A stretch of 64,000 nt of DNA from Halobacillus andaensis (GCF_014636475.1 NZ_BMEL01000001.1:620001-684000), one strand, 5' to 3'; shown: positions 8,961-18,550, numbered from the stretch's first letter. Program-made: numbers and translations. The notes: generated from the sequence alone by a model not told the origin.

Positions 8961-9010
8961 TTTTCCCATACACCCCTTTATATACGACCTTCGTCTCCTC
9001 ATATTGCCCT

Positions 9011-9060
9011 AAAAAATCACCAAATGAAGAGGTCCGGAAAAGTTCTCTTCATTTGATGAT
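9011..9060 (-). terminator. Intercistronic hairpin with T-tract between BMP and ATPase genes
   Basis: A 16-bp stem (9016-9031 with 9045-9060, one G-T pair), a 13-nt loop and TTTTTT on the minus strand. It lies 51 nt upstream of the ATPase start, so it should cut transcription partially after the lipoprotein gene. Confidence 0.8.
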
Positions 9061-9067
9061 TTTCATA

Positions 9068-9097
9068 GATACATAGGACTACTAAGCCCTATGTATC
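9068..9097 (-). promoter_or_regulatory. Second stem-loop after the BMP gene
   Basis: Perfect 10-bp stem (9068-9077 with 9088-9097, core ATACATAGG), loop of 10 nt, no T-tract. It directly follows the BMP stop codon and precedes the terminator-like hairpin. It is probably an mRNA 3'-end stabiliser that protects the lipoprotein message. Confidence 0.55.
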
Positions 9098-9106
9098 CTA
9101 GGTTAA

Positions 9107-10222
9107 TTATAGTGAGCTTTCAAATTCTTCTAGTTCTTCATCTGTACTAGGAACGTCAACCTCACCATTAGCAATTTTTTCTTTCCAGTCCTCAACTTCG
9201 GAAACGATCTCTTCCGTCATGGCGTCTTCGTTCGTTGTAGCGATACTAATCGCATCATCGTCAAGACCATACTCCATAACTTCTCCACCAGGGAAATCGC
9301 CGTCCATTGTTAGAGTGGCCACTTCATTAACCGCAACATCCACACGTTTTACCATTGAAGTTAATGTTACGTTTTGATCATCAATTTTTCCTTCTTCATG
9401 CTGGTCACGGTCAACTCCAATAACCCATACATCTTCATCCGGGTTATTTTGCTTGATGTCTTTCGCTTGAGCAAATACGCCGTTACCAGTTGCACCTGAA
9501 GCATGATAAATAACATCAATATCATTGTTGTACATGTTTGAAGCAATTAGTTTACCTTTGTCAGCAGCAGCGAAGCTTTCAGCGTATTGAATATCAATTT
9601 CAATATCAGGATTTACTGACTTTGCTCCTGCTACATATCCTGATTCAAATTTTCTAATTAAATCGCCATCTTCCCCACCAACAAATCCAATCTTATCTGT
9701 TTCTGTTTTAAGAGCCGCTGCTACACCAGCCAGGAAAGATCCTTCGTGTTCTTTAAACGTAATGCTGACGATGTTATCACCTTCAGCAACGGAATCTACT
9801 AGACCAAAGTTAGTGTCCGGGTTTTGCTCAGCTACTTCTTCAAGAGCTGGCTGTAGTAAGTATCCAATTCCATAAATCAAGTTAAAATCTTGACGGACCA
9901 GGCGGCTTAAGTTAGTCGTATAGTCCCCTTCACTATCAGACTGAGCGTAATCATAGCCTTCTCCTTCTTCTAAGCCATTTTCATCACCAAAAGCTTGAAG
10001 GCCTTCCCAAGATGATTGGTTAAATGATTTATCATCCACTCCACCTACGTCCGTAACCATAGCTACTGAGAAATCATCGCTGGCTTCTGCTTCGCCACCA
10101 CTTTCGTTAGAATCTCCACCATCACCGCTGGATTCGCCTTCATCAGAAGAACCACAGGCAGCTAATACGAAACCAATAGATAACAGTAAGGCCAAAATCA
10201 ATAGAAAACGACGGTTTTTCAA
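9107..10222 (-). CDS. BMP family substrate-binding lipoprotein (nucleoside ABC importer)
   Basis: 371 residues. Lipoprotein signal peptide with lipobox VLAAC at about residues 19-23, then an acidic Ser/Gly/Glu linker and a Bmp/Med (PBP1-ABC) domain starting VAMVTDVGGVDDKSFNQS, the family's hallmark. In relatives this protein captures guanosine or other nucleosides outside the membrane. The start is TTG at 10222 with GGGGG about 8 nt upstream. The excess of Asp and Glu suggests a saline habitat. Hairpins downstream probably raise its expression relative to the ATPase and permeases. Confidence 0.9.
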   Translation of the reverse strand: MKNRRFLLILALLLSIGFVLAACGSSDEGESSGDGGDSNESGGEAEASDDFSVAMVTDVGGVDDKSFNQSSWEGLQAFGDENGLEEGEGYDYAQSDSEGDYTTNLSRLVRQDFNLIYGIGYLLQPALEEVAEQNPDTNFGLVDSVAEGDNIVSITFKEHEGSFLAGVAAALKTETDKIGFVGGEDGDLIRKFESGYVAGAKSVNPDIEIDIQYAESFAAADKGKLIASNMYNNDIDVIYHASGATGNGVFAQAKDIKQNNPDEDVWVIGVDRDQHEEGKIDDQNVTLTSMVKRVDVAVNEVATLTMDGDFPGGEVMEYGLDDDAISIATTNEDAMTEEIVSEVEDWKEKIANGEVDVPSTDEELEEFESSL

Positions 10223-10243
10223 AACGATTACCCCCTAAATTTG

Positions 10244-10297
10244 TTAAGTATTAAGAAAATTCAAACAACTAAAATTTTTTATACGTCTCCCCGGCAA
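10244..10297 (-). CDS. Possible 17-codon leader ORF upstream of the BMP gene
   Basis: An unusually strong ribosome binding site (GAGGAGGTGA) occurs in the gap between ymfC and bmp, followed at 6 nt by TTG and an open frame of 17 codons ending in TAA 21 nt before the bmp start. It could be a leader peptide or only the leftover of a former start site. No homology is recognised. Confidence 0.25.
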   Translation of the reverse strand: MPGRRIKNFSCLNFLNT

Positions 10298-10327
10298 GCC
10301 TCACCTCCTCAATTTTCAAGTAAGCCT

Positions 10328-11053
10328 TTACACTCTTCTTCTTAAAACATGAAAACTAAACTTGTCTGCTCTAAAATAATTGGAAGATAAGAGAATCGGT
10401 TCGTCATCTTTCGTATAATGCATTTGTTTGAGTAATAATAACGCTTGATCGGGTTCACAATTTAAAATCGGGGAAATCCTTTCGTGATAGCCTATTGGCT
10501 CAATATCTGTAACAGCATAACTAATCGTTTTTCCAGTAAAACGTTCCAGTATTCCAAATAGGGAGTCGGCTTCCCGCACTTGATCAATTGGAATGAGGCC
10601 TTCTGGAATTCGGTCTTTACAATAAACAACGGGCTGCTGATCAGCTGTTCTCACGCGTTCGACTTTGGCTAATTTATGTATCACGACTGGGGAGAAACGC
10701 TGGCGTTCATCTTCGGTGGGTTCTATTAATTCTGCTGATAGATACTGTGATCCGGGAACCATACCTGATTTTGTAATCATTCCCGTTACACTATCTAATT
10801 CTTCAATGCCTGAAGTAAAGACGGGTTTAGGATTTACAAATGTTCCTACACCATGTCTTCTAGTTACGATACTTTCTTCTTCTAGTATTCTTAGAGCCTC
10901 TCGTAAAGTTGCTCTTGAAACGCCAAGAGATTTAGACAACTGAAACTCTGACGGAAGTTTTTCTTTTTCAAGATAAACTCCGTTTTCAATATCACGCTTA
11001 ATTTGTTCGATCACTTGTAAATACAAGTGACGAGTATCTTGTCTAATGGACAT
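10328..11053 (-). CDS. ymfC: GntR-family transcriptional regulator YmfC (HutC/UTRA type)
   Basis: 241 residues. An N-terminal winged helix-turn-helix (about residues 5-75, with [19 protein letters not shown]) is followed by a UTRA ligand-binding domain (about 95-237). It is the expected gene between spoIIIE and the BMP transporter. Its position directly upstream suggests it controls the nucleoside importer, but its ligand is unknown. A near-palindrome 22 nt upstream of the start codon could be its operator. ATG with GGAGTGAAGGG upstream. Confidence 0.87.
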   Translation of the reverse strand: MSIRQDTRHLYLQVIEQIKRDIENGVYLEKEKLPSEFQLSKSLGVSRATLREALRILEEESIVTRRHGVGTFVNPKPVFTSGIEELDSVTGMITKSGMVPGSQYLSAELIEPTEDERQRFSPVVIHKLAKVERVRTADQQPVVYCKDRIPEGLIPIDQVREADSLFGILERFTGKTISYAVTDIEPIGYHERISPILNCEPDQALLLLKQMHYTKDDEPILLSSNYFRADKFSFHVLRRRV

Positions 11054-11074
11054 AACCCTTCACTCCAAATCTAT

Positions 11075-11088
11075 TTGCCTATAGGTAA
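11075..11088. promoter_or_regulatory. Candidate GntR operator before ymfC
   Basis: TTGCCTATAGGTAA is palindromic apart from one symmetrical pair and lies just upstream of the ymfC ribosome binding site. Directly upstream is a repeated GTCAGAT. A TATATT -10-like hexamer occurs further upstream near 11131. The rest of 11089-11229 is AT-rich with nothing else recognisable. Autoregulation by YmfC is inferred. Confidence 0.35.
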
Positions 11089-11229
11089 GAGATCTGACAT
11101 CTGACGTTCGACACATCACATTCGAAATTAATATAACACTTTTCTATAAATAAATAAATAGAATTAGGACATTTTTATCCATTTAGTACACATGTTTATT
11201 AAATCAGAATATTTATTTTTTTGTAATTA

Positions 11230-11261
11230 TGTAAAAAACTGACGCTAAAACAGCGTCAGTT
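11230..11261 (-). terminator. Terminator of spoIIIE
   Basis: 10-bp stem AACTGACGCT paired with AGCGTCAGTT (11237-11246 with 11252-11261), loop of 5 nt, then a T-run on the minus strand. It touches the last base of the spoIIIE stop codon. Confidence 0.92.
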
Positions 11262-13540
11262 CAGCTTTCTTCAACAGTATCAGTTACTAGCACAGTTCTA
11301 GGCTTACTTCCTTCATAAGGCCCAACGATTCCGTTATCTTCCATAGCATCTATTAACCTTGCTGCTCTCGTATAACCTACACGAAATCTTCTTTGAATCA
11401 TAGAAACACTAGCACTTTGCATTTCAATGACCATTTGCACAGCCTCAGGGTATAAGTCATCATCAACTTCAGTCGTCGTTTCGCTCTCTTCGTCCGGAAT
11501 CATCTCTTCCTGGTACTGAGCTTTTTGCTGTTCGACACAGAAGTTCACGATCCTTTCTACTTCATCATCTGATAAAAATGCCCCTTGCACACGAGTTGGT
11601 TTATTCGAACCAACTGGGGTAAATAGCATGTCCCCTCTTCCTAACAGTTTCTCAGCACCGCCTGTATCCAGTATGGTCCTGGAGTCAGTCGAAGAAGAGA
11701 CACTAAAAGCAATTCGAGAGGGGATATTCGCTTTAATGACACCAGTAATGACATCAACGGAAGGTCGCTGAGTAGCTATAATCAAGTGAATACCAGCCGC
11801 TCGTGCCATTTGAGCTAAGCGGGTAATCGCATCTTCTACATCATTAGAAGCTACCATCATTAAGTCAGCTAACTCATCTACAAGTACAATAATATAAGGT
11901 AAGAAAGGTTGATCGTCGTCGTGCTCACGGTTATGTCTTTTTATATATTCATTGTAACCTTCAATATTTCTTGTACCTGAGTCTGAAAATAAATCGTAAC
12001 GCCTTTCCATCTCTGAAACTACTTTCATAAGAGCTCGAGAAGCTTTTTTCGGATCCGTTACAACAGGTGCAAGTAAATGAGGAATGCCATTATAGACGTT
12101 AAGTTCTACTTTCTTTGGATCAATCATCATCATTTTAACTTCGTGTGGTTTAGCCCTCATTAACACGCTTGTGATAATTCCATTAATACATACACTCTTA
12201 CCGCTGCCTGTAGCTCCAGCAACAAGTAGGTGCGGCATTTTATTTAACTCTGCCATGACTGCTTCGCCTGAAATATCGCGTCCTAACGCGAAGCTAAGCT
12301 TGGCATCAGGGTGAGCTTTTCCTTGCTCTAATACTTCTCTTAGAGATACCGTTGCTACTTCTTGGTTAGGTACTTCTATACCTACTGCAGATTTACCAGG
12401 GATTGGAGCTTCGATCCGTATGTCTTTCGCTGCTAATGCTAAGGCAAGGTCATCATTTAAATTTACTATCTTGCTGACTTTTACTCCTACATCTGGATAA
12501 ACCTCATATTTTGTTACCGAAGGACCGACATGAACTTTGGTTACTTTTGCTTTTACTCCGAAACTATGAAACGTTTGTTCTAACTTCTTCACCGTCGCTT
12601 GAATATGTGAACGACCTTGACTTTGAGGACTTGAAGTTGGTTCATCCAATAGGTCAAAGCCTGGAAGTCTGTAATCTGGATTTTCTAATTCAGCTGTCGT
12701 CATTGTTTTATCTAAATCTTCTGTCTCACCGGATTTCTCAGAACTTTCTACTTTGGCTTCTGGCTTTTGATAAGCTTGCTCTGTAAAGTCCTGGATAATA
12801 GGTTCATAGTCTTCTTCTGTTTCTGTTGTAGATGCTTGCTCCGGCTCTACTATAGGAATTTCTTCAATCGTTTTATCTTCTTTCTCTTTACTGCGTTTTT
12901 GTTTATCTTCTTTCTTCGTTTGCTGCTTTTCTTTAGCATTCTCATAGCCTGATTTAAATTTGTCAATGAAGTAAGCTAACACTTCACCAATGGAACGCTC
13001 AGTAATAAACATCGCTCCAATTAAAAATAGAAATAACGAAAAAATAATGGATCCTGTTGCAGAAAATAAATAATACGTAATTAATAATAAGAATGCACCT
13101 GTCATTCCTCCACCAATACTTGTAGTTGGAGCCTCCCCTCGCATCATACTAATTAATCGATCCCAAGTAAGGTTGAAAACTCCTCCTTGGTTATTGTTTA
13201 AATCTGATGCAAGAGTTTGAACGTGAGTAAAAAGCAGTAACGCTGCCAGCATAATGTAGACACCAATTAAACGTTTATGTAAAAAATCAGGCCATTTTCT
13301 TTTTATCATTAAATACAAACCTACGATTAAAAAGAAGAGCGATGCGACAAAGTACCATACACCGAACATCACTTGCCATATACGTTCTAATCCACCAGGA
13401 ATAGCTCCTTCACTTATCATTGAGGCGCCGCTTCCAAAAACAGCTATAAATATGAATAGCACACCTGTTAATTCGAATTTTACGTGCTGTTTTAAAGATG
13501 ATTTTTTCTTCCGCGATTTCGTTTTTTTCTTTCTTGCCAT
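11261..13540 (-). CDS. spoIIIE: DNA translocase SpoIIIE (FtsK/SpoIIIE family)
   Basis: 759 residues. About four transmembrane helices occupy residues 20-185, followed by a charged linker. The RecA-like motor has Walker A GATGSGKS at about 442-449 and Walker B-like [10 protein letters not shown]. The C-terminal winged-helix gamma domain reads [15 protein letters not shown] and reads SRS/KOPS-type sequences. It pumps the chromosome into the forespore through the septum. I chose the ATG at 13540, preceded by GGAGGTG at 6 nt; a GTG 9 nt upstream overlaps that site. Follows tepA-ylzJ as in B. subtilis. Confidence 0.95.
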   Translation of the reverse strand: MARKKKTKSRKKKSSLKQHVKFELTGVLFIFIAVFGSGASMISEGAIPGGLERIWQVMFGVWYFVASLFFLIVGLYLMIKRKWPDFLHKRLIGVYIMLAALLLFTHVQTLASDLNNNQGGVFNLTWDRLISMMRGEAPTTSIGGGMTGAFLLLITYYLFSATGSIIFSLFLFLIGAMFITERSIGEVLAYFIDKFKSGYENAKEKQQTKKEDKQKRSKEKEDKTIEEIPIVEPEQASTTETEEDYEPIIQDFTEQAYQKPEAKVESSEKSGETEDLDKTMTTAELENPDYRLPGFDLLDEPTSSPQSQGRSHIQATVKKLEQTFHSFGVKAKVTKVHVGPSVTKYEVYPDVGVKVSKIVNLNDDLALALAAKDIRIEAPIPGKSAVGIEVPNQEVATVSLREVLEQGKAHPDAKLSFALGRDISGEAVMAELNKMPHLLVAGATGSGKSVCINGIITSVLMRAKPHEVKMMMIDPKKVELNVYNGIPHLLAPVVTDPKKASRALMKVVSEMERRYDLFSDSGTRNIEGYNEYIKRHNREHDDDQPFLPYIIVLVDELADLMMVASNDVEDAITRLAQMARAAGIHLIIATQRPSVDVITGVIKANIPSRIAFSVSSSTDSRTILDTGGAEKLLGRGDMLFTPVGSNKPTRVQGAFLSDDEVERIVNFCVEQQKAQYQEEMIPDEESETTTEVDDDLYPEAVQMVIEMQSASVSMIQRRFRVGYTRAARLIDAMEDNGIVGPYEGSKPRTVLVTDTVEES

Positions 13541-13559
13541 TGGGGACACCTCCGATCAT

Positions 13560-13606
13560 GATGAAAAGAATAGGATGTCGTCTGCTGAATCTCAGCCACG
13601 ACATCC
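13560..13606 (-). promoter_or_regulatory. spoIIIE leader hairpin, terminator-like
   Basis: Outer stem of 9 bp (GGATGTCGT at 13573-13581 with ACGACATCC at 13598-13606) plus an inner GCTGA/TCAGC stem. On the minus strand it is followed by TATTCTTTTC. It lies between the likely promoter and the start codon, so it may attenuate spoIIIE transcription or form the ylzJ terminator. Confidence 0.55.
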
Positions 13607-13621
13607 CAGTTTTCTCCTTTT

Positions 13622-13630
13622 ATTATACCA
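13622..13630 (-). promoter_or_regulatory. Extended -10 promoter element for spoIIIE
   Basis: TGGTATAAT on the minus strand is a perfect extended -10 (TGN-TATAAT), 82 nt before the spoIIIE start codon and immediately after ylzJ. The -35 region is poor. Confidence 0.5.
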
Positions 13631-13644
13631 CAGGCCTAGCGCTG

Positions 13645-13854
13645 TTAGTAGCCCAGCCATTGTCCTGGTTGTAAAGATGGATCCATATAGTCTTGTGGAT
13701 CCGTAGACATTAATTGAATAATTTGTTTCTTTCCATTGCCATGGTCGTAACATTTCACTTGTTTATTATTCACCGTTTCATAAACAATGGACTGTTCAGC
13801 CTCACTTTGCGGAAAAACATCGTATTCGCTAAGCGGTGTGTATAGAATCGTCAT
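13645..13854 (-). CDS. ylzJ: YlzJ-like small protein
   Basis: 69 residues, the family's size, beginning [15 protein letters not shown] and ending in an aromatic PGQWLGY tail. The ATG overlaps the tepA stop codon (ATGA), so it is coupled to tepA. Function is unknown. In B. subtilis it also lies between tepA and spoIIIE. It is likely co-transcribed with tepA in the forespore. Confidence 0.87.
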   Translation of the reverse strand: MTILYTPLSEYDVFPQSEAEQSIVYETVNNKQVKCYDHGNGKKQIIQLMSTDPQDYMDPSLQPGQWLGY

Positions 13855-14588
13855 TGAACCACCTTCTCTTCATTTCCTTTGTTCTGATCAATGAATTCAT
13901 TTAACTTACTCATCGCTTCTTTCACTCCACCTACAGCGTCGATTAAACCAACGTCTACTGCTTTTTGCCCCACCACATTAGTGCCTATATCTCGTGATAA
14001 ATTACCTTTTTCAAACATTAACTCTTTAAATTTATCTTCTGGCACATTAGAGTGTCTTGTTACAAAGTTAACCACTCGATCTTGCATTTTATCCATATAC
14101 TCAAAAGTTTGCGGAACACCGATAACTAACCCATTTAGTCGAATAGGATGGATCGTCATTGTGGCTGTTTCTGCAATAAATGAATAATCGGCAGCTACAG
14201 CGATAGGGACACCTATGGAATGACCGCCCCCTAGAACAATAGATACGGACGGTTTGGAAATAGAAGCAATCATTTCAGAAATGGCTAACCCCGCTTCTAC
14301 ATCTCCTCCTACAGTATTTAATAGTACCACTAACCCTTCAATTTTAGGGTTTTGCTCAATGGCTATTAGCTGAGGAATTAAATGCTCATACTTTGTGGTT
14401 TTATTTTGAGCAGGCAGCTGCACGTGACCTTCCACTTGCCCAATAATCGGCAAAACATGAATATTAGAATCGCCAGCGTTTGGTACATTAGATTGCCCAA
14501 GCTGCTGAATTTTGTCTACGATAGAGGACTGCTCTTTAGAATCATCCTTCTTTGGCTCATTTTGTTCATTATTTTCATGCTCACTCAT
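13851..14588 (-). CDS. tepA: ClpP-like serine protease TepA (YmfB)
   Basis: 245 residues. ClpP/crotonase fold with nucleophile Ser124 in GGGHSIGVP and a following His-containing MTIHPIR motif. A charged N-terminal tail precedes the domain. B. subtilis TepA is a sporulation protein that helps degrade small acid-soluble spore proteins during outgrowth; an older name is translocation-enhancing protein. The ATG at 14588 is preferred because the upstream in-frame extension is hydrophobic, poorly conserved and covers the promoter. A GTG 3 nt upstream is an alternative. Unlike B. subtilis, rnjB is not found between dapA and tepA. Confidence 0.88.
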   Translation of the reverse strand: MSEHENNEQNEPKKDDSKEQSSIVDKIQQLGQSNVPNAGDSNIHVLPIIGQVEGHVQLPAQNKTTKYEHLIPQLIAIEQNPKIEGLVVLLNTVGGDVEAGLAISEMIASISKPSVSIVLGGGHSIGVPIAVAADYSFIAETATMTIHPIRLNGLVIGVPQTFEYMDKMQDRVVNFVTRHSNVPEDKFKELMFEKGNLSRDIGTNVVGQKAVDVGLIDAVGGVKEAMSKLNEFIDQNKGNEEKVVQ

Positions 14589-14618
14589 CACTATCGTGCC
14601 CCTTTCATACTTTGTTCT

Positions 14619-14647
14619 TAGTATGAGGCAGAACAATCGAATCATAC
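14619..14647 (-). promoter_or_regulatory. Candidate sigma-G promoter of tepA-ylzJ
   Basis: GTATG (14647-14643), a 17-nt spacer and CATACTA (14625-14619) on the minus strand match the sigma-G consensus. The -10 region shares CTGCCTCATACTAA with the ymfJ promoter. The -35 overlaps the dapA terminator tract. Confidence 0.68.
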
Positions 14648-14679
14648 AAAAAAACAGCAAAGCAAAAGCTTTGCTGTTT
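14645..14679 (-). terminator. Terminator of asd-dapG-dapA
   Basis: 12-bp stem (14652-14663 with 14668-14679, core CAGCAAAGC), 4-nt loop, then seven T on the minus strand. The stem overlaps the dapA stop codon. Confidence 0.93.
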
Positions 14680-15547
14680 ATAGTTGATCAACTAAATGAT
14701 GAATGAACGTGCGTTCTTCTGCCGTTAAAGGGACTAAAGGCAATCGAACACCGCCTGTGTCCAGTCCTTTCATTTGAAGAGCTGTTTTTACCGGCGTTGG
14801 AGAAGGAGCCATGAACATCCCTTTTAAAATCGGGAGCAGTTTCCGATGTAAGGCCGCAGCTTCCTTTCCTTTACCTTCATCATATAAACGAAGCATTTCT
14901 TGCATTTCATTACCGACGATATGGGAAGATACAGAAATAATTCCATCGCCTCCAATGGCATACACCGGTAATGTTAAGTTATCATCGCCACTATATAAAC
15001 TAAAGTCACCGGCCGTTTCCTCAATAATTCTAGCCATACTATCTAAATCACCCGTCGCCTCTTTAATCGAAACGATGTTAGACACTTTAGATAATTCCAC
15101 AATAGTCTCAACATCGATTCGAACCGCTGATCGACCAGGGATATTATAAAGCATAACAGGAACCGTAACGGAATCTGCAATTGTCTTAAAGTGTTCATAC
15201 AGTCCACGTTGATTTGGTTTATTATAATAAGGGGTAACAAGCATAACAGCATCCACACCAGTGTTTACTGCTTTTTTGGATAGCGCAATGGAACTTTGTG
15301 TATCATTACTTCCTGTTCCGGCTATGACCGGAACACGACCGTTAACTATTTTCACAACATGTTCCCACAGGGCTACTTTTTCTTCTGTAGTTAAAGTCGG
15401 TGACTCTCCTGTTGTTCCTGCAAGGACTAACCCATCTGTACCATGTTCGATTAAATACTCCACTAACGCGGAGGTTTTATTAAGGTCTAAGTTGCCATGG
15501 CTATCAAACGGGGTAACCATAGCAGTTAACACTTTACCGAAATCCAC
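14678..15547 (-). CDS. dapA: 4-hydroxy-tetrahydrodipicolinate synthase
   Basis: 289 residues, TIM-barrel DapA. Schiff-base Lys162 (IKEATGD), Tyr134 (LYNIPGRS) and the pyruvate/ASA motif GTTGESPTL at about 44-52 are all present. It condenses pyruvate with aspartate semialdehyde, the committed step to diaminopimelate, lysine and dipicolinate. GTG start at 15547 with GGGG about 9 nt upstream. Last gene of asd-dapG-dapA. Together with dpaAB upstream it supplies the dipicolinate made during sporulation. Confidence 0.95.
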   Translation of the reverse strand: MDFGKVLTAMVTPFDSHGNLDLNKTSALVEYLIEHGTDGLVLAGTTGESPTLTTEEKVALWEHVVKIVNGRVPVIAGTGSNDTQSSIALSKKAVNTGVDAVMLVTPYYNKPNQRGLYEHFKTIADSVTVPVMLYNIPGRSAVRIDVETIVELSKVSNIVSIKEATGDLDSMARIIEETAGDFSLYSGDDNLTLPVYAIGGDGIISVSSHIVGNEMQEMLRLYDEGKGKEAAALHRKLLPILKGMFMAPSPTPVKTALQMKGLDTGGVRLPLVPLTAEERTFIHHLVDQL

Positions 15548-15562
15548 GCCCTATTTCCCCTT

Positions 15563-16783
15563 TCATCTTTCTACATTCAGCTCAAATATCTCATGTAGGG
15601 CATTGACTGCTTGAATTAAATCTTCGTCTTTCACTAGTACCCAAATCGTCGTATGAGAGTCCGCTGATTGTAAAATTTGCACACCACGTTCAATTAGTGT
15701 CTGCACAATTTTAGCTGTTACACCCGGAACTCCAGTAATTCCTGCACCAACCGTAGATACCTTCGCACAACCTTCCCGAAGTTCAGGATCATAACCAATA
15801 TCTTTTAAAATGGAAATCGCCTTATCCGTGTATTTACTGTCAATTGTATAGCTGACACCACTTGGTGAAATATTAATAAAGTCAACAGATATATCAGCTT
15901 CTGCCATGGATTTGAATACCTCAGACTGAAGTTTAGAAGCATCTTCCTTAGATTGGACCTTAATTTGAGCAATTCCTGCCATATGAGCAATACCTGTTAC
16001 AAGACGGTCAGGCAGGTCGTTGCCTGCTTCCCCTTCTCTTGATGCAGCAACTAGTGTCCCAGGCTGATCTGAATAAGTTGACCTTACTCGCATAGGAACT
16101 TTTGCATGCATAGCAATTTCAACTGCACGAGGATGGATGACTTTAGCTCCCTGGTAAGCCAGGTTGCAAATTTCATTGTAAGTGACCGCGTGCAAGGCTC
16201 TAGCTGATTCTACAATACGAGGATCAGCCGTCATAATACCTTCTACATCAGTGAAAATGTCAATATACTCTGCTTTTAATGCAGCTCCAAGAGCAGCGGC
16301 ACTTGTATCACTGCCCCCTCGGCCAATCGTTGTCGTGTCCCCAGATTCCGTTTTTCCTTGAAACCCAGCGACGACTACAACATCATGTGTTTCCAGTTCA
16401 GCTAATAGACGACTCGTATCCATTCGCAAGATTTTCGCCTTTGTAAAATCATCATTTGTTAAAAAGCCTGCAGCGGCTCCAGTCATGCCAGTAGCTGAAA
16501 TACCTTCTGACAACAATTCATGAGTGAAAACAATAGAAGAGATCGTTTCACCGCATGACATTAACATATCTTGTTCCCGATTAGATATGTTAGACGTAGG
16601 AAACTGTACAAGATCTAATAATGTATCTGTAGCATAAGGATCGCCTTTACGACCCATAGCAGAGACCGTAACGACTACCTTATACCCTTCTTTTAATGCA
16701 TTTTTAATATGAGAAATCGCACGTGATCTGCCTTCTTCATCACGAACGGATGTCCCGCCAAATTTTTGAACTAATATTTTCAT
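15563..16783 (-). CDS. dapG: Aspartate kinase I (DapG)
   Basis: 406 residues. Amino-acid kinase domain with KFGGTSV at residues 6-12 and the TTIGRGGSDTSA motif, followed by two ACT domains (about 265-400). It phosphorylates aspartate to start the lysine/threonine/DAP branch. DapG is the isozyme normally feedback-inhibited by diaminopimelate; isozyme assignment rests on neighbours. The ATG at 16783 follows AAGAGGTG at 5 nt; a GTG two codons upstream is in frame but lies on the binding site. Confidence 0.93.
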   Translation of the reverse strand: MKILVQKFGGTSVRDEEGRSRAISHIKNALKEGYKVVVTVSAMGRKGDPYATDTLLDLVQFPTSNISNREQDMLMSCGETISSIVFTHELLSEGISATGMTGAAAGFLTNDDFTKAKILRMDTSRLLAELETHDVVVVAGFQGKTESGDTTTIGRGGSDTSAAALGAALKAEYIDIFTDVEGIMTADPRIVESARALHAVTYNEICNLAYQGAKVIHPRAVEIAMHAKVPMRVRSTYSDQPGTLVAASREGEAGNDLPDRLVTGIAHMAGIAQIKVQSKEDASKLQSEVFKSMAEADISVDFINISPSGVSYTIDSKYTDKAISILKDIGYDPELREGCAKVSTVGAGITGVPGVTAKIVQTLIERGVQILQSADSHTTIWVLVKDEDLIQAVNALHEIFELNVER

Positions 16784-16804
16784 GTTCACACCTCTTATTC
16801 TCGT

Positions 16805-17851
16805 TTACAACCACTGTCGAGCAATGACGCGCTCAGCGATTTGCACAGAATTCCAAGCAGCTCCTTTAAGTAAATTATCAGAGACTACCCAAAGGTGGAA
16901 CCCATTTTTTTGATCAAGATCCTTACGAATACGACCTACAAATACATCACGCTTACCTGCAGAACTTAAAGGTGTAGGATAAGACTGTGTAGATGGATCA
17001 TCTTCCAGGACAATTCCCTCAGCCTCCGTCATTAAAGATTTAATCTGATCAACGGAAACATTCTCTTGCTCTACTTCAACATACACACTTTCCGCATGAG
17101 AAGTAAAGAAAGGCAAACGTACACAAGTAGCTGCTACTTGAAGTGCAGGAGCATGCATGATTTTCTTCGTCTCATTAATCATCTTCATTTCTTCAAATGT
17201 GTAGCCATTTTCTTGAAACATATCAATTTGCGGAAGCGCGTTAAATGCGATTGGGTAATGCTTTTTGTCTCCGCCTACTGGTAAAATATTTGCTTCTAAT
17301 TCTTCACCATTTAGGAAAGCTTGTGATTGTTCTCTTAATTCATCTGCTGCTTCATTTCCCGCTCCGGAAACGGCTTGATAAGTAGAAACAATAACACGAT
17401 TAAGCCCTAAATTTTGTTTGATTGGTTCAAGGGCTGCTACCATTTGAATCGTAGAGCAATTGGGGTTTGCAATAATACCTTTGTGGTCTTTAATATCTTC
17501 TTCGTTCACTTCAGGTACCACGAGTGGTACATTTTCATCCATACGATAAGCACTTGTGTTATCAATCACTAATGCCCCGCGTTTTACTGCTTCAGGAGCA
17601 AGTTTCTTTGAAACAGATCCACCTGCTGAAAAAAGAGCAATATCAATATTCTCAAAGCTTTCTGGAGTCGCTTCTTCTACTGTGTAGTCTGCACCTTTAA
17701 AAGTTACATTAGTTCCTGCTGAACGGCTTGAAGATAGAAGCTTAAGCTCTTTAATTGGAAAATTACGATCCTCAAGAGTTTCAAGCATCTTCTGTCCTAC
17801 CGCTCCTGTAGCACCTACTACGGCTATGTTATATTGGTTAGATTGTGTCAT
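16805..17851 (-). CDS. asd: Aspartate-semialdehyde dehydrogenase
   Basis: 348 residues. N-terminal NADP motif VGATGAVG at residues 12-19 and catalytic Cys132 in NPNCSTIQM. It reduces aspartyl phosphate to the semialdehyde used by DapA. First gene of asd-dapG-dapA, which begins about 100 nt after dpaB. ATG with AAAGGGG upstream. Length and motifs are normal. Confidence 0.95.
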   Translation of the reverse strand: MTQSNQYNIAVVGATGAVGQKMLETLEDRNFPIKELKLLSSSRSAGTNVTFKGADYTVEEATPESFENIDIALFSAGGSVSKKLAPEAVKRGALVIDNTSAYRMDENVPLVVPEVNEEDIKDHKGIIANPNCSTIQMVAALEPIKQNLGLNRVIVSTYQAVSGAGNEAADELREQSQAFLNGEELEANILPVGGDKKHYPIAFNALPQIDMFQENGYTFEEMKMINETKKIMHAPALQVAATCVRLPFFTSHAESVYVEVEQENVSVDQIKSLMTEAEGIVLEDDPSTQSYPTPLSSAGKRDVFVGRIRKDLDQKNGFHLWVVSDNLLKGAAWNSVQIAERVIARQWL

Positions 17852-17910
17852 AATGATATCCCCTTTCGAGTAAATAATGTTTCAACTGTCGTTAAGAGTC
17901 ACTATTTGTT

Positions 17911-17919
17911 ATTCTACCA
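17911..17919 (-). promoter_or_regulatory. Possible vegetative promoter of asd-dapG-dapA
   Basis: TGGTAGAAT on the minus strand resembles an extended -10. It is 60 nt upstream of asd in the gap after dpaB. No clear -35 is visible. It would allow lysine synthesis independently of the sporulation promoter upstream of dpaA. Confidence 0.35.
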
Positions 17920-17953
17920 TACTTGCTCAAGAAACTGTTATGAAAAAGTAGAT

Positions 17954-18550
17954 TTACGCGTGATAGCGTTCGATTAATACGGGTTGTTTTTGTTTTCCGT
18001 CTAAGGCAGCCTCTACCGTCTCTGGTATAAGCGTCATATCAGAAACTAAAGAATTCGGTTTTTTATAAGGATGGTCCTGACCAAAAGGAACAAAATAAAT
18101 ATTTTTAGCTGCCATTAATTTCATAACATTTACTCCGTTTAATCCTAACGCATCATTTGTAGAAATCGCAAGTACGACTGGTTTTTCGTTTCTAAGCGTT
18201 GCTTTAGCTGCCATAAGAACGGGAGAATCGGTTAGCGCATTTGCAAATTTACTCGTCGAATTACCGGTCATTGGAGCAATGACCATGCAATCTAATGGTC
18301 GCTTCGGCCCAAGGGGCTCTGCGTCTGGAATGGTCATAATGATAGGTTCACCTGTAATCTTTTCAATCGTTTTAATATGTTCGGCGGCTTCACCGAACCT
18401 TGTGTCCGTTTTTTGCACGGTATAAGATAATACGGGAACAATCGTTGCTCCTAATTCTTTTAACTTCTCTAATACAGGAAATACTTCGTGGTATGTGCAG
18501 TGGGATCCTGTTAAACCAAAACCAATCGTTTTTCCTTTTAAACTAGCCAT
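17954..18550 (-). CDS. dpaB: Dipicolinate synthase subunit B (SpoVFB)
   Basis: 198 residues, a flavoprotein-like fold beginning LKGKTIGFGLTGSHCTYHEV, with the conserved segment MVIAPMTGNSTSKFAN. With DpaA it converts dihydrodipicolinate to dipicolinic acid in the mother cell. Its ATG overlaps the dpaA stop codon by one base (TAATG). Also known as spoVFB. Confidence 0.94.
   Translation of the reverse strand: MASLKGKTIGFGLTGSHCTYHEVFPVLEKLKELGATIVPVLSYTVQKTDTRFGEAAEHIKTIEKITGEPIIMTIPDAEPLGPKRPLDCMVIAPMTGNSTSKFANALTDSPVLMAAKATLRNEKPVVLAISTNDALGLNGVNVMKLMAAKNIYFVPFGQDHPYKKPNSLVSDMTLIPETVEAALDGKQKQPVLIERYHA

Noticed and set aside
10223-10327. Purine riboswitch before the nucleoside importer
   Set aside because: Conserved loop sequences are missing; only an orphan binding site and AT-rich DNA are present.
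17852-17953. Lysine riboswitch before asd
   Set aside because: Only 102 bp are available and no L-box motifs are seen.
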